Source: Mycolicibacterium sp. S2-37 (lineage in GTDB: Bacteria; Actinomycetota; Actinomycetes; Mycobacteriales; Mycobacteriaceae). From it: 64,000 bases of DNA. Shown here piece by piece: positions 49,478-57,316 of the stretch. Within the stretch, counting starts at the first letter, position 1; each line of letters starts with the position of its first letter. Position numbers and translations under genes: made by a program. Where the stretch lies: the NCBI RefSeq assembly GCF_017352375.1, contig NZ_JAFEVR010000009.1, positions 62,001 to 126,000 of the forward strand, given 5' to 3'. Under the pieces are notes generated by a model that saw nothing but the letters and a program-made list of their open reading frames with translations, had not been told where the DNA came from and ran no database searches.

Positions 49478-50404
49478 ATGGCTCTTCGACGCGTCGCCGT
49501 CATCGGCGCCGGCATGTCGGGAGCGGCCTGCGCCCAGGCGTTGCGTGAGCGCGCAATCACCGTGGAGATGTTCGAGCGCGGCCGGGCGCCGGGCGGCCGG
49601 ATGGCGTCGCCGAGGGTGCACGAGCGCCGCGTCGACCTCGGCGCCGCCTATTTCACCGTCAAGGATCAGAGCTTCGCGGCGGTGGTCGACGACTGGGTGA
49701 GCCGTCGGCTCGTCCACCCGTGGACCGACACCTTCGACGTCCTGTCCCCGGGCGGCCGCGACGCCACGACTGGGCCGGTCCGCTTCGCCACCCAGAGTGG
49801 ATTACGTTCTCTGGTAAGGGATCTGCTGCCCGAGGACGTCCGGCTCGACACGCCGGTGGACTCGGTGGACATCCTCGACCACGACGCCGTGGTCCTGGCG
49901 ATGCCCGATCCGCAGGCCGCCCGTCTGGTCCCCGAGGCCTTCAGCTGGGTCGACTACGAACCCGTGATCGCCGTCGCCGCCGGGTGGCCCGAGCGATGCT
50001 GGAATCTGCGCGACGCCGCCTTCGTCAACGACGATCCCGACGTCTCGTTCCTGGCCGACGACGGGGCGCGGCGCGGGGATGGCGCGCCGGTGCTCGTCGC
50101 CCACACCACCGCGACCCGCGCGCGCCGGCATTTCGACCGTCCCGAGGGCGCCGTGGCGCCGGTACTGGCCGCCGTGCGCCGGCTGCTCGAGGTGTCGGCG
50201 GAACCGGTATGGACGCACGCCCACCGATGGACGTTCGCGAAGCCGGCCGGCACCCACGGCGATGCCGCGTTCGGGCTCCTCACCGATCAGCGGCCTGTGG
50301 GTGTCTGCGGCGACGCCTGGTGCCCGTCGGGCGCACCGCGTGTCGAATCGGCGTGGTTGTCGGGCCGTCGGGTCGGCGCCGCCGTCGCCGACGCGTTGTC
50401 CTGA
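49478..50404 (+). CDS. FAD-dependent amine oxidase-like protein (renalase type)
   Basis: A 308-residue flavoprotein. It starts with VAVIGAGMSGAACAQALRER (FAD loop) and has FERGRAPGGRMASPR near 33-47, the second glycine motif, and DLGAAYFTVKDQSF. The end carries VGVCGDAWCPSGAPRVESAW, where GD binds FAD. It resembles renalase-like NAD(P)/FAD oxidoreductases, which oxidise abnormal NAD(P)H isomers or amines. The ATG at 49478 is preferred to GTG 49469. Its 3' end overlaps the convergent DUF2236 gene by 118 bases. Confidence 0.82.
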   Translation: MALRRVAVIGAGMSGAACAQALRERAITVEMFERGRAPGGRMASPRVHERRVDLGAAYFTVKDQSFAAVVDDWVSRRLVHPWTDTFDVLSPGGRDATTGPVRFATQSGLRSLVRDLLPEDVRLDTPVDSVDILDHDAVVLAMPDPQAARLVPEAFSWVDYEPVIAVAAGWPERCWNLRDAAFVNDDPDVSFLADDGARRGDGAPVLVAHTTATRARRHFDRPEGAVAPVLAAVRRLLEVSAEPVWTHAHRWTFAKPAGTHGDAAFGLLTDQRPVGVCGDAWCPSGAPRVESAWLSGRRVGAAVADALS

Positions 50405-51258
50405 CCGGCCGTCATCACCCACCGGATCCCGTTGACCAGAATCCGTCCGGACAACCGCACGGCCGTGGCCTCGAGCGGTGGCAGATAAGGCAGCCGCAGC
50501 GGCAGGCGCGCCCAACCGGGCAGCATCGCCACCGAGGTCGCGGCCAGCACCCCGTATGGGGCGCGCGCCGGAAGCGGCAGCGGTGGCGTCAACAACAGGA
50601 AACGCGCGGCGTCGCGCGCGGCGGCCGTCCCGCGCAACTCCGGCCGGAAGGCGTCCATGCGCTCGCGCAGCTCGGCCTCGGTCCGCGGCGGGGCCTCGAC
50701 TCCGAGAGCCGTTGCGACACGGGCGGTGTCGGCGACGTATCCGTCGCGGCCACGCTGGTCGAGCGGACGTGCGCCGTAGAGCTGATGGGCCAACAGGAAG
50801 CTGTCGATCTCGGCGATGTGCACCCACTCGAGCAGGTGGGGGTCGGCGGCGTGATACGGCGTGCCGTCCGGAGCGACGCCGTGGACCCGGCGGTGGATAC
50901 CGCGCACCTTGTCCACGGCGCGCTGGGCGTCGGCCGCCGGTCCGAACGTCGTGACGGCGAGGAACGTGCTGGTGCGCTGCAGGCGTCCCCACGGGTCCCC
51001 GCGGTAGTCGGAGTGTTCGGCGACGCCGGCCATCGCGAGCGGATGCAGCGACTGCAGCAGCAGCGCGCGGAGCCCGCCCACGAACATCGACGCGTCGGCG
51101 TGCACGCGGCGGATCGGGCGGTCCTCGGCGAACCACCGCGGGCCCGGCGTTCCGTGGATCCGGGCCCGGTTGTCCGGCCCGTCGGGTCCGGCCACCATCC
51201 CGAACAGCGCACGGCCCAGGCCGCCCCTGATCGCACCGAGTTCGCGCTGCAACACCAT
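50287..51258 (-). CDS. DUF2236 (MpaB-like) oxygenase family protein
   Basis: A 323-residue member of the DUF2236/MpaB family, haem- or iron-linked oxygenases related to latex-clearing protein. Motifs: MFVGGLRALLLQSLHPLAMA near 58-77, HSDYRGDPWGRLQRTSTFLA near 81-100, and HLLEWVHIAEIDSFLLAHQL near 141-160, with the histidines of the family. The last ~36 residues are low-complexity and overlap the convergent FAD gene, so they may be non-essential. Confidence 0.82.
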   Translation of the reverse strand: MVLQRELGAIRGGLGRALFGMVAGPDGPDNRARIHGTPGPRWFAEDRPIRRVHADASMFVGGLRALLLQSLHPLAMAGVAEHSDYRGDPWGRLQRTSTFLAVTTFGPAADAQRAVDKVRGIHRRVHGVAPDGTPYHAADPHLLEWVHIAEIDSFLLAHQLYGARPLDQRGRDGYVADTARVATALGVEAPPRTEAELRERMDAFRPELRGTAAARDAARFLLLTPPLPLPARAPYGVLAATSVAMLPGWARLPLRLPYLPPLEATAVRLSGRILVNGIRWVMTAGQDNASATAAPTRRPDNHADSTRGAPDGHQASPQTPTGR

Positions 51259-51285
51259 GACCCGACGGTACGTGCCCGCCGGGGG

Positions 51286-52005
51286 TCAGAGCCCCGGCGT
51301 CAGCATGTCGGCGATGGCGCTGCGCGGCACCGTCACCTTCGCCGTCCCGTACGCGGGCACCAAGCCGCTCCGGTCGATGAAGAAGACGACCGCGTCGTCG
51401 GTGATCGCGAAGCTCTGGTAGTTCGCCGGGTCGAGCCCGAGCGCCGGATCGATCGTCACCGGTTGTCCCGCTTCGGTGCTCAGCTGCTCCTGCGCGATCG
51501 GCATGATCACCTGTAGCGGCTTGGTCCCTGGCCGGAACAGACCGTCGAAGGTGACCGGCGTCTTGGTGCCCATGTCGTAGGTGAACGACTTGTACCAGGC
51601 CGCTGGATGCGCTGCACCGCGCAGCATCTGATCGACCTCGATGACCACGGACTGGGTGCCGGTCGCCGCATCGCCGGAGGTGTACCGGGTGCCGGTCGCC
51701 GTGAAGTCCTCCGGTGGCAGCGGTTCGTCGAGACCTCCGAGCGGGCCGGAATCGGCCTCGAATTCGTCGACCGCCTTGGTCAGGTAGTCCAGGACAGCCT
51801 GCTCCTGCGGATAGTCGGCGGGGAACACCCCGTCCACGCTGTGCGACGGGCCCGCCCAGCCGAACCTGCAGTTGCCGGCCTCGTCGTGAGTCGCGCACAA
51901 CCCTCGCGGATCGTTGAGCGGGGCGGCGGTGGCGACGCCGGACAAACCGACGGCGGCGCCGCCGATGATCGCGGCGACGAGGGCGGCGCGGACGGTGTAC
52001 CTCAT
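51286..52005 (-). CDS. secreted DUF3298/RsiV-like protein (MPT64 family)
   Basis: A 239-residue exported protein with a signal peptide (AALVAAIIGGAAVGLSGVAT, cleavage near TAA-AP at 28). The mature part resembles the MPT64/RsiV (DUF3298/DUF4163) fold: FEADSGPLGGLDEPLPPEDF, GTQSVVIEVDQML, KSFTYDMGTKTPVTFDGLF, and QSFAITDDAVVFFIDRSGL. Cysteines at 37 and 46 could pair. Function is unknown; MPT64 is an immunogenic secreted protein in M. tuberculosis. A triple phased repeat lies 67-99 bases upstream. Confidence 0.75.
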   Translation of the reverse strand: MRYTVRAALVAAIIGGAAVGLSGVATAAPLNDPRGLCATHDEAGNCRFGWAGPSHSVDGVFPADYPQEQAVLDYLTKAVDEFEADSGPLGGLDEPLPPEDFTATGTRYTSGDAATGTQSVVIEVDQMLRGAAHPAAWYKSFTYDMGTKTPVTFDGLFRPGTKPLQVIMPIAQEQLSTEAGQPVTIDPALGLDPANYQSFAITDDAVVFFIDRSGLVPAYGTAKVTVPRSAIADMLTPGL

Positions 52006-52071
52006 GGTGTGACCTCTCTGTCGTGACCCGCACCGAGGGGCGGTGGTGGTGAAGACAGCGTGTGGTCGACG

Positions 52072-52104
52072 CCTTGGCGGATTCTTGTCGGCTTCTTGGC
52101 GTCC
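52072..52104 (-). promoter_or_regulatory. three 11-bp-phased direct repeats upstream of the MPT64-like gene
   Basis: CCTTGGCGGAT, TCTTGTCGGCT and TCTTGGCGTCC follow one another exactly (52072-52104). They share CTTG-N-CG with the kdp upstream repeat and sit at a similar distance from their start codon. This is the layout of an OmpR-family regulator site. Confidence 0.45.
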
Positions 52105-52105
52105 G

Positions 52106-52843
52106 CTATCCGGCGGCGGTACGTGCCCGGTCGGCGGGGGCGTGCCGTCGCGGCCTATCCCACGGCCACGTCATCAGCGCCCACGCGACGATGACCACCG
52201 CGATCTCGATGAACAGGTACATCGGCCAGGGGCCCAGGAGGTCGAGCACGGACGCGGTGGGCGGTTTGGCGTTGAGGTAGCCGTAGTTGGTTCCCGCGAT
52301 CGCATTGAACGCCAACGTGAACACCACCCATCCGAGGGTCACGACGACGGCGAATCGCCAGTCGCGCCACCTCGGCCGCCTCCCACGGCCCCAGGTGAGA
52401 TAGATCGCCGACCACACCACGAACACGTGCAGCACGAAGAACGTGACGAACAGGTGGCTCGGGAAGTCCGGTGCCCCTTCTTCGGGCGTCCCGATGTCCG
52501 GGGTGAGCAACGCCTGCGAGCTCAACAGCAGACCCCAGAAGTAGGTGAGGACGAAGGCGCGGTGCCGCCCCGACCACAGGGCGTAGGCCGCCGTGAGTTC
52601 GGCGATGTCACACAGCTGCAGCGGAATCGACGTGTCGAGATCAGGCCGGATCAGCTTGTAGAACAGCGCCGTCACGAACGCCGCCAGGATCAGGAGCGCG
52701 AAGACCCGGCTCATCCGGCGGGCCTGCTCCTCGGTCTGCCGCCGACCGTGCCACACCAGAAGCGCCGCACCGAGGGCGAACACGGTGAGCACCACCAGAT
52801 GCGACGGGCCGTAGGCGACGAACTCGCGTTGCGCTGCGAACAT
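52106..52843 (-). CDS. TIGR02206/YwaF family integral membrane protein
   Basis: A 245-residue protein with about seven helices. GPSHLVVLTVFALGAALLVW at the start, IPLQLCDIAELTAAYALWSG (residues ~73-92), FWGLLLSSQALLTPDI and GTNYGYLNAKPPTASVLDLL with WPMYLFIEI fit the TIGR02206 family. Function is unknown. GGAGGTGATC lies immediately upstream of the ATG at 52843. The longer frame from 52933 overlaps the divergent dehydrogenase and is rejected. Confidence 0.82.
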   Translation of the reverse strand: MFAAQREFVAYGPSHLVVLTVFALGAALLVWHGRRQTEEQARRMSRVFALLILAAFVTALFYKLIRPDLDTSIPLQLCDIAELTAAYALWSGRHRAFVLTYFWGLLLSSQALLTPDIGTPEEGAPDFPSHLFVTFFVLHVFVVWSAIYLTWGRGRRPRWRDWRFAVVVTLGWVVFTLAFNAIAGTNYGYLNAKPPTASVLDLLGPWPMYLFIEIAVVIVAWALMTWPWDRPRRHAPADRARTAAG

Positions 52844-52896
52844 CGTGATCACCTCCGTCGTGCGAATCCATGATTCCAGCGCGGCAGACTGATGTC

Positions 52897-53946
52897 GTGC
52901 GCGCCATGCTGTTCGAAGAGTTCGGCGGTCCACTGGAGATCCGGTCCGTCCCCGACCCCCGGCCCCCCGCTGGTGGTGTGGTCGTCGCGGTGCACGCCAC
53001 CGGTCTGTGCCGCAGCGACTGGCACGGGTGGGCGGGCCACGACGACGGCATCGCGGTGCCGCACGTTCCCGGCCACGAACTCGTCGGCGTCGTGACGGCG
53101 GTCGGCGTCGGCGTGACGCGATGGACGGTCGGCGACCGCGTCACCACGCCGTTCGTCTGCGGATGCGGTGTGTGCGCGTGGTGCGTGGCGGGCCAGGCCC
53201 AGGTCTGCCCCGACCAGACCCAACCGGGTTTCACCCACTGGGGATCCTTCGCCGAATACGTCTCGCTGCACGCCGCCGACGCCAACCTCGTCGCGGTCCC
53301 CGACACCGTCGACGACGCCGCCGCCGCGGGCCTGGGCTGCCGGTTCGCCACCGCCTACCGCGCCCTGACCGCCCGCGCCCGCGTCCGTCCCGGCGAATGG
53401 CTGACCGTCGTCGGAGCCGGTGGCGTAGGGCTCAGCGCCGTGCAGATCGGTGCTGCGCTCGGCGCCCGGGTGATCGCCGTCGACCGGGAGCCGGCCGCAC
53501 TCGCGCTGGCCCGACGGCTGGGTGCCGAGCACACGGTGGCGGCGGACGACGGCGGACCGGACGTGGCGGCCCAGGTGCACGACCTCACCGGCGGTGGCAG
53601 CGACGTCGCCGTGGACGCAGTCGGCTCGGCGACCGCCTGCTCTGACGCCATCCACAGCCTGCGACGCCAGGGGCGGCACGTCCAGGTCGGCCTGCTGCCC
53701 AACGTCTCCGGACATCCGCGGGTGCCGATGGATCGCGTGATCGCCTGGGAGCTCGACGTGCTGGGCAGCCACGGCATGGCCAGCGCCGACTACCCCGGCA
53801 TGCTCGCCCGGATCGAGGCCGGAATGCTGCGGCCGCAGGCCCTCGTCGAGCGCATCGTCGGGCTCAGCGAGGGCGCCGGACTCCTGGTGGCACTGGAGGA
53901 CGCCGCCCTCTCCGGTGTCACCCTGATCGACCCGCGACGGACCTGA
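52897..53946 (+). CDS. zinc-dependent alcohol dehydrogenase
   Basis: A 349-residue zinc MDR enzyme. Catalytic zinc ligands are in ATGLCRSDWHGW (C near 33) and HVPGHELVGVV (H near 59). The structural-zinc loop CGCGVCAWCVAGQAQVC has four cysteines near 88-104. The nucleotide loop is GAGGVGLSAVQIG near 169. It likely oxidises an alcohol with NAD(P). The GTG at 52897 begins the family sequence (RAMLFEEFGGPLE); it is divergent from the TIGR02206 gene by 53 bases. Confidence 0.87.
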   Translation: MRAMLFEEFGGPLEIRSVPDPRPPAGGVVVAVHATGLCRSDWHGWAGHDDGIAVPHVPGHELVGVVTAVGVGVTRWTVGDRVTTPFVCGCGVCAWCVAGQAQVCPDQTQPGFTHWGSFAEYVSLHAADANLVAVPDTVDDAAAAGLGCRFATAYRALTARARVRPGEWLTVVGAGGVGLSAVQIGAALGARVIAVDREPAALALARRLGAEHTVAADDGGPDVAAQVHDLTGGGSDVAVDAVGSATACSDAIHSLRRQGRHVQVGLLPNVSGHPRVPMDRVIAWELDVLGSHGMASADYPGMLARIEAGMLRPQALVERIVGLSEGAGLLVALEDAALSGVTLIDPRRT

Positions 53947-54056
53947 AGACCCAATTCTTACGAAGCGTGAGTCAACTTACGAAAACTGTCTAGCCGGACT
54001 TCCCGATGGCCTAGCTTTTATCCGTCCGTCAATTTCTTCCGACGTCTGGAGCTCAC

Positions 54057-55616
54057 TTGTCGCACGTGTCAGCTTGGGTAGGGGCGGGTGTCCTCGCCGC
54101 CGGTGTGTCTGCGGCGATGATCGCCGGAGCCGACACGGCCGGCGCCGACACCGGCGCCGACACCTCGAGGTCCGGAGTCAGCGCGGGTTCGACGGACCAA
54201 ACCGAGCGCACCGGTCCGCGCGCCGACGACGGCAGCTCCGGCGTCTCGGCCGGACGTACTTCCGAATCCGGCGCGTCCGCCGATGCCGACGCGACCGATC
54301 GTGCGACGAAAGCGACGACCAGCGACCGCGAAACCCGCGCCACCCGGCGCCTGCAGGCCCGCGCCGAAGCCGAGGCGGAAGCCGCCGTCGGCGTCGAGCG
54401 CGCGCCGCAACCCGTCGAGACGCAGCAGGAACGTCCGCAAGACCGGTCGACGAGTGACACCACTGCGGTCCGGACAGTCTCGGCGACCACCGCGTCGACA
54501 CCCACCTCCGGAACGGCCCGGCCGCAGTCCCTACCCGACGCTGTCCAGTCGCTCGTCTTCGACATCATCGGCGTCGCCGTCACGGCCGTGGCCGGGCCCC
54601 CGGTGGCGGCGCCTGGCACCAACGTCACCGTGCGCAGTTCCACCCTGGAGATCACCCCAGGCCGCAGCATCCCCGCCGACTGGTACTACCCGGACGGTGA
54701 CGCGGTGCCGCAGCGACTGATCTACCTACAGCACGGTTTCCTCGGCGTCGGAGCGATGTACAGCTTCACCGCGTCCTACCTGGCCGACCGCACCGACAGC
54801 ATCGTCGTGGTGCCCACGCTCTCGTCGAATCGGTTCACCCAGGACGGGTTCTGGCTGGGCGACGACCAGGTGTATCAGGCCACCGCGAACCTGCTCCTCG
54901 GAGACCGCGACGAGTTGACCGCCAGCGCGGTCGCCGCGGGCTTCGCCGAGAAGTACGGCTCCGGGGCCGCGTTGCCCGAGAAGTTCATGTTGTTCGGTCA
55001 CTCCCTGGGCGCGGGAGTGGCCGCCGGGGCGGCGGGCTACTACGCCGAAGCGATCCACTCCAGCGGAGCGCCTAATCAGTTGGCGGGGCTGGTGCTGCTC
55101 GACGGGGCGCCCCCGGCGAACTCACTGCCCGACGGGCTGGACAAGCTCGATCTGCTGGGCGAGTACATCCCCGTCTTCGAGCTCGGCGCACCCAAAGAGT
55201 CACGTCGCGTCGACGCCGCCCTGATCGACCATCGGCCGGGCTACTTCAACGGGGTGATCCTCGACGGCGGTCAGCACCTCGACGCCATGCAGGGCGGATC
55301 ACCGGCCATCCAGTTCATCTCGTACCTGTACCAGGGGTTCCCGACCGAGCAGAACAAGTCCGCCGCTCAGACCATCATCGCGGGATGGGCCAACGACGTC
55401 TTCGCGGGCCGGATCGATCCGTCGACCGGGCGGTGTGAGGGCGCCGACTGCACGGGCATCTACGGACTTCCGGGCGAGGCGTTCGAGCTCAGCACGCCGG
55501 CGGGGCCGGCGAGCGGGGTGGCGATCGGCATCCCTGTGGTCGCCAGGACCAGCGTCTTCGAGCCGGTCGCCGCTACCTCCACCACGGCGTCCGGGTCGGT
55601 GTTTCTCTCGGTCTGA
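54057..55616 (+). CDS. secreted alpha/beta hydrolase with low-complexity N-terminus
   Basis: A 519-residue exported hydrolase. The start looks like a signal peptide (VGAGVLAAGVSAAMIAGADT). Residues 25-165 are an Ala/Ser/Thr/Glu/Arg-rich linker. The hydrolase domain (~180-500) has LIYLQHGFLGVGAMY, the nucleophile elbow FMLFGHSLGAGVAAGAAGYY, and D and H candidates in LVLLDGAPP and ILDGGQHLDAM. It resembles envelope-associated mycobacterial lipases/esterases. The TTG at 54057 has TGGAG just upstream; GTG 54066 is an alternative. Confidence 0.75.
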   Translation: MSHVSAWVGAGVLAAGVSAAMIAGADTAGADTGADTSRSGVSAGSTDQTERTGPRADDGSSGVSAGRTSESGASADADATDRATKATTSDRETRATRRLQARAEAEAEAAVGVERAPQPVETQQERPQDRSTSDTTAVRTVSATTASTPTSGTARPQSLPDAVQSLVFDIIGVAVTAVAGPPVAAPGTNVTVRSSTLEITPGRSIPADWYYPDGDAVPQRLIYLQHGFLGVGAMYSFTASYLADRTDSIVVVPTLSSNRFTQDGFWLGDDQVYQATANLLLGDRDELTASAVAAGFAEKYGSGAALPEKFMLFGHSLGAGVAAGAAGYYAEAIHSSGAPNQLAGLVLLDGAPPANSLPDGLDKLDLLGEYIPVFELGAPKESRRVDAALIDHRPGYFNGVILDGGQHLDAMQGGSPAIQFISYLYQGFPTEQNKSAAQTIIAGWANDVFAGRIDPSTGRCEGADCTGIYGLPGEAFELSTPAGPASGVAIGIPVVARTSVFEPVAATSTTASGSVFLSV

Positions 55617-55686
55617 AACCGAGCCCGAAGCGCATCCCCGGCGCGCCAGAACCGGGATCGGGCGGCGTCGGAGGGATGATACGGAT

Positions 55687-56373
55687 GTGACTGCTGATGC
55701 GTCTGTGATCAATGAATCTCCGATGCGCGAGGGGCCGGCCGAGTCGGCTGCGCCGGAGCCGCCGCAGGTGCGGGCCATGCCGAGGCCCCCGATCAGCCGC
55801 AAGCAGGTCGACGACGTGGGTCGCGTCGCGGTCGAGGCCATCGCGGGCTCGGCCCGCGCGATCGCCGGTCTGGCCCGCTCCAGCGGAGGCGCCCTCAAGC
55901 ACATGGGAAGCGCGATCCGCGACGTACCTCCCGCCCTTCGGCTGCTCTCGTTCTTCGGAATCGCTGCCATGCTGGGCGTGGTCGGGTCGATCTCGCTGGC
56001 CGGCACCGCGGGGCTGATCTGCTCCGTCGTGGTGATCCCGGTGTGTTCCATCGCTGTCGGCGCACTGGGCCACCGTTGGTACTACGGACAGGGTCACGAC
56101 AGCCCCCGTCGGTCGATCGCTCCGCAATCCGACACAGACCTGACGCGCTCGGTCGCCTATATCGACAAGAAGCTGACCCTGGCGCTCAACACATTCGGGT
56201 CGGAGCGGCATCAGCAGGGCGTGATCGCGCTTTTCCAGGCGAAGACCGCCGCCGAACTCGCCCTGGGCACCGATCAGGACAGCCCGAGCAGTGCCGGCGA
56301 TCCCGCGTTGGCCGACGAGTACCGCCTGCGGCCGCGGATCCAGGCGGGAAGCGCGTCCCTGGCCGCGTCATGA
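55687..56373 (+). CDS. hypothetical membrane protein
   Basis: A 228-residue protein of unknown family. A Pro/Glu-rich N-terminus (1-40), an amphipathic region (45-80), two close hydrophobic segments (FFGIAAMLGVVGSISLAGTA and GLICSVVVIPVCSIAVGALG, ~97-137) forming a hairpin in the membrane, and a charged cytoplasmic tail (TDLTRSVAYIDKKLTLALNT). The start is uncertain: GTG 55687, or an ATG at about 55723. The stop overlaps the next gene (ATGA), so the pair is coupled. Confidence 0.6.
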   Translation: MTADASVINESPMREGPAESAAPEPPQVRAMPRPPISRKQVDDVGRVAVEAIAGSARAIAGLARSSGGALKHMGSAIRDVPPALRLLSFFGIAAMLGVVGSISLAGTAGLICSVVVIPVCSIAVGALGHRWYYGQGHDSPRRSIAPQSDTDLTRSVAYIDKKLTLALNTFGSERHQQGVIALFQAKTAAELALGTDQDSPSSAGDPALADEYRLRPRIQAGSASLAAS

Positions 56374-56753
56374 CCGAGCGAACGTTCGCCGGCCAGGTCG
56401 CACTCGTCGAAGACGATTACACCCTCGTCATCAACAGGGGCGGGGACGCGGGAGTGGTGCCGGGCATGGTGTTCGCCGTGTATTCGGTTGGCGCACAGGT
56501 CATCACCGATCCGGAGTCGGGCAGAGAGCTCGGCCGGCTGAGCCGGGAGAAACTCAGGGTGCGGGTGTTCGATGTGCAACCGTTGTTCGCCCGCGCGCAC
56601 ACATTCGTCAGAACCGACGACTTCTACGGCCTGCTCGGGCTTTCTTTCGACGCCGAACCGCACGAGGACGTCGTCACCGTGGATGTGGGCGACACCGTCG
56701 AACTCGTCAGCGCCGAACAACCGTCACTTCTCGTCGGCTGGCCGGACCGCTGA
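56370..56753 (+). CDS. hypothetical protein, FlgT C-terminal-like beta fold
   Basis: A 127-residue protein. The pattern LVEDDYTLVINRGGDAGVVP followed by GMVFAVYS, and the closing DVVTVDVGDTVELVS, recall the FlgT_C-type small beta-barrel found in envelope and flagellar accessory proteins. No enzyme motif is seen. It overlaps the upstream membrane protein and may be its soluble partner. Confidence 0.6.
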   Translation: MTERTFAGQVALVEDDYTLVINRGGDAGVVPGMVFAVYSVGAQVITDPESGRELGRLSREKLRVRVFDVQPLFARAHTFVRTDDFYGLLGLSFDAEPHEDVVTVDVGDTVELVSAEQPSLLVGWPDR

Positions 56754-56797
56754 GCGGTTCCGCGACGCGAAGAGGCCGGTGGGTCGTCGTCGCCGGC

Positions 56798-56908
56798 GTG
56801 GTGCTCGGACTTCTGCGTGTCCGACGGTTCTCGGTGCGCGCCCTACTCATCGGCGGGGTGGTAGGCACTGCCGGGTCGCTCGCGCTGGTGGTCCTGCTGG
56901 TGCTCTGA
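56798..56908 (+). CDS. possible short membrane peptide
   Basis: A frame ending at 56908 encodes two hydrophobic stretches around VRRFSVRALLIGGVVGTAGS and LALVVLLVL. GTG codons at 56798 and 56801 are the only near starts and lack a clear ribosome binding site. It could be a real 36-residue membrane peptide downstream of the FlgT-like gene or chance coding. Confidence 0.25.
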   Translation: MVLGLLRVRRFSVRALLIGGVVGTAGSLALVVLLVL

Positions 56909-56941
56909 TGAGCCGACGCGGCCCGGCAGTGCCCGGCGGCG

Positions 56942-57115
56942 CTACTTCTTGAAGGCGTCCTTGACCTTCTCGCCGGCACCCTTCAGGTCCGACTTCGCCT
57001 GATCGCCCTTGCCTTCGTTCTCCGTGCCCTTGTCGCCCGTGAGCTTCCCGACGGCTTCTTTCGCCTTGCCGCCGAGGTCTTCGATCTTGTTGTTCGCTTT
57101 ATCGGTTCCGCTCAC
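56942..57115 (-). CDS. CsbD family stress-associated small protein
   Basis: A 57-residue, highly charged helical protein (KANNKIEDLGGKAKEAVGKL near 6-25, then KGDQAKSDLKGAGEKVKDAF) with the repeated Gly-Lys-Ala-Lys-Glu pattern of CsbD. Members are induced by general stress in many bacteria, with unknown mechanism. The GTG at 57115 has GAGGA six bases upstream. Confidence 0.85.
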   Translation of the reverse strand: MSGTDKANNKIEDLGGKAKEAVGKLTGDKGTENEGKGDQAKSDLKGAGEKVKDAFKK

Positions 57116-57243
57116 GATGAATCCTCACTACTTCTCGGTCGGCCCTCGCGGCCGCCGGAAGCTGAGTACCGCGCCGCGCCGATTCGCAAACTGCCGATGT
57201 CCTGGCAGCCGCATGGTGCGGTCAGTTCGTGCGCCGAGCATGG

Positions 57244-57278
57244 CAACGGGGGCGTCGGTATGACCGACGCCCCCGTTG
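57244..57278 (-). terminator. 16-bp perfect hairpin downstream of the PGRS-like gene
   Basis: CAACGGGGGCGTCGGT (57244-57259) and ACCGACGCCCCCGTTG (57263-57278) pair perfectly around a 3-base ATG loop. It lies 38 bases past the PGRS-like stop and before csbD. There is no T-tract, so it would be the U-less type proposed for mycobacteria. Confidence 0.65.
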
Positions 57279-57316
57279 TCGAACGTGCAGGGCCTAGGGA
57301 GAGCCCCGTCTATCTG

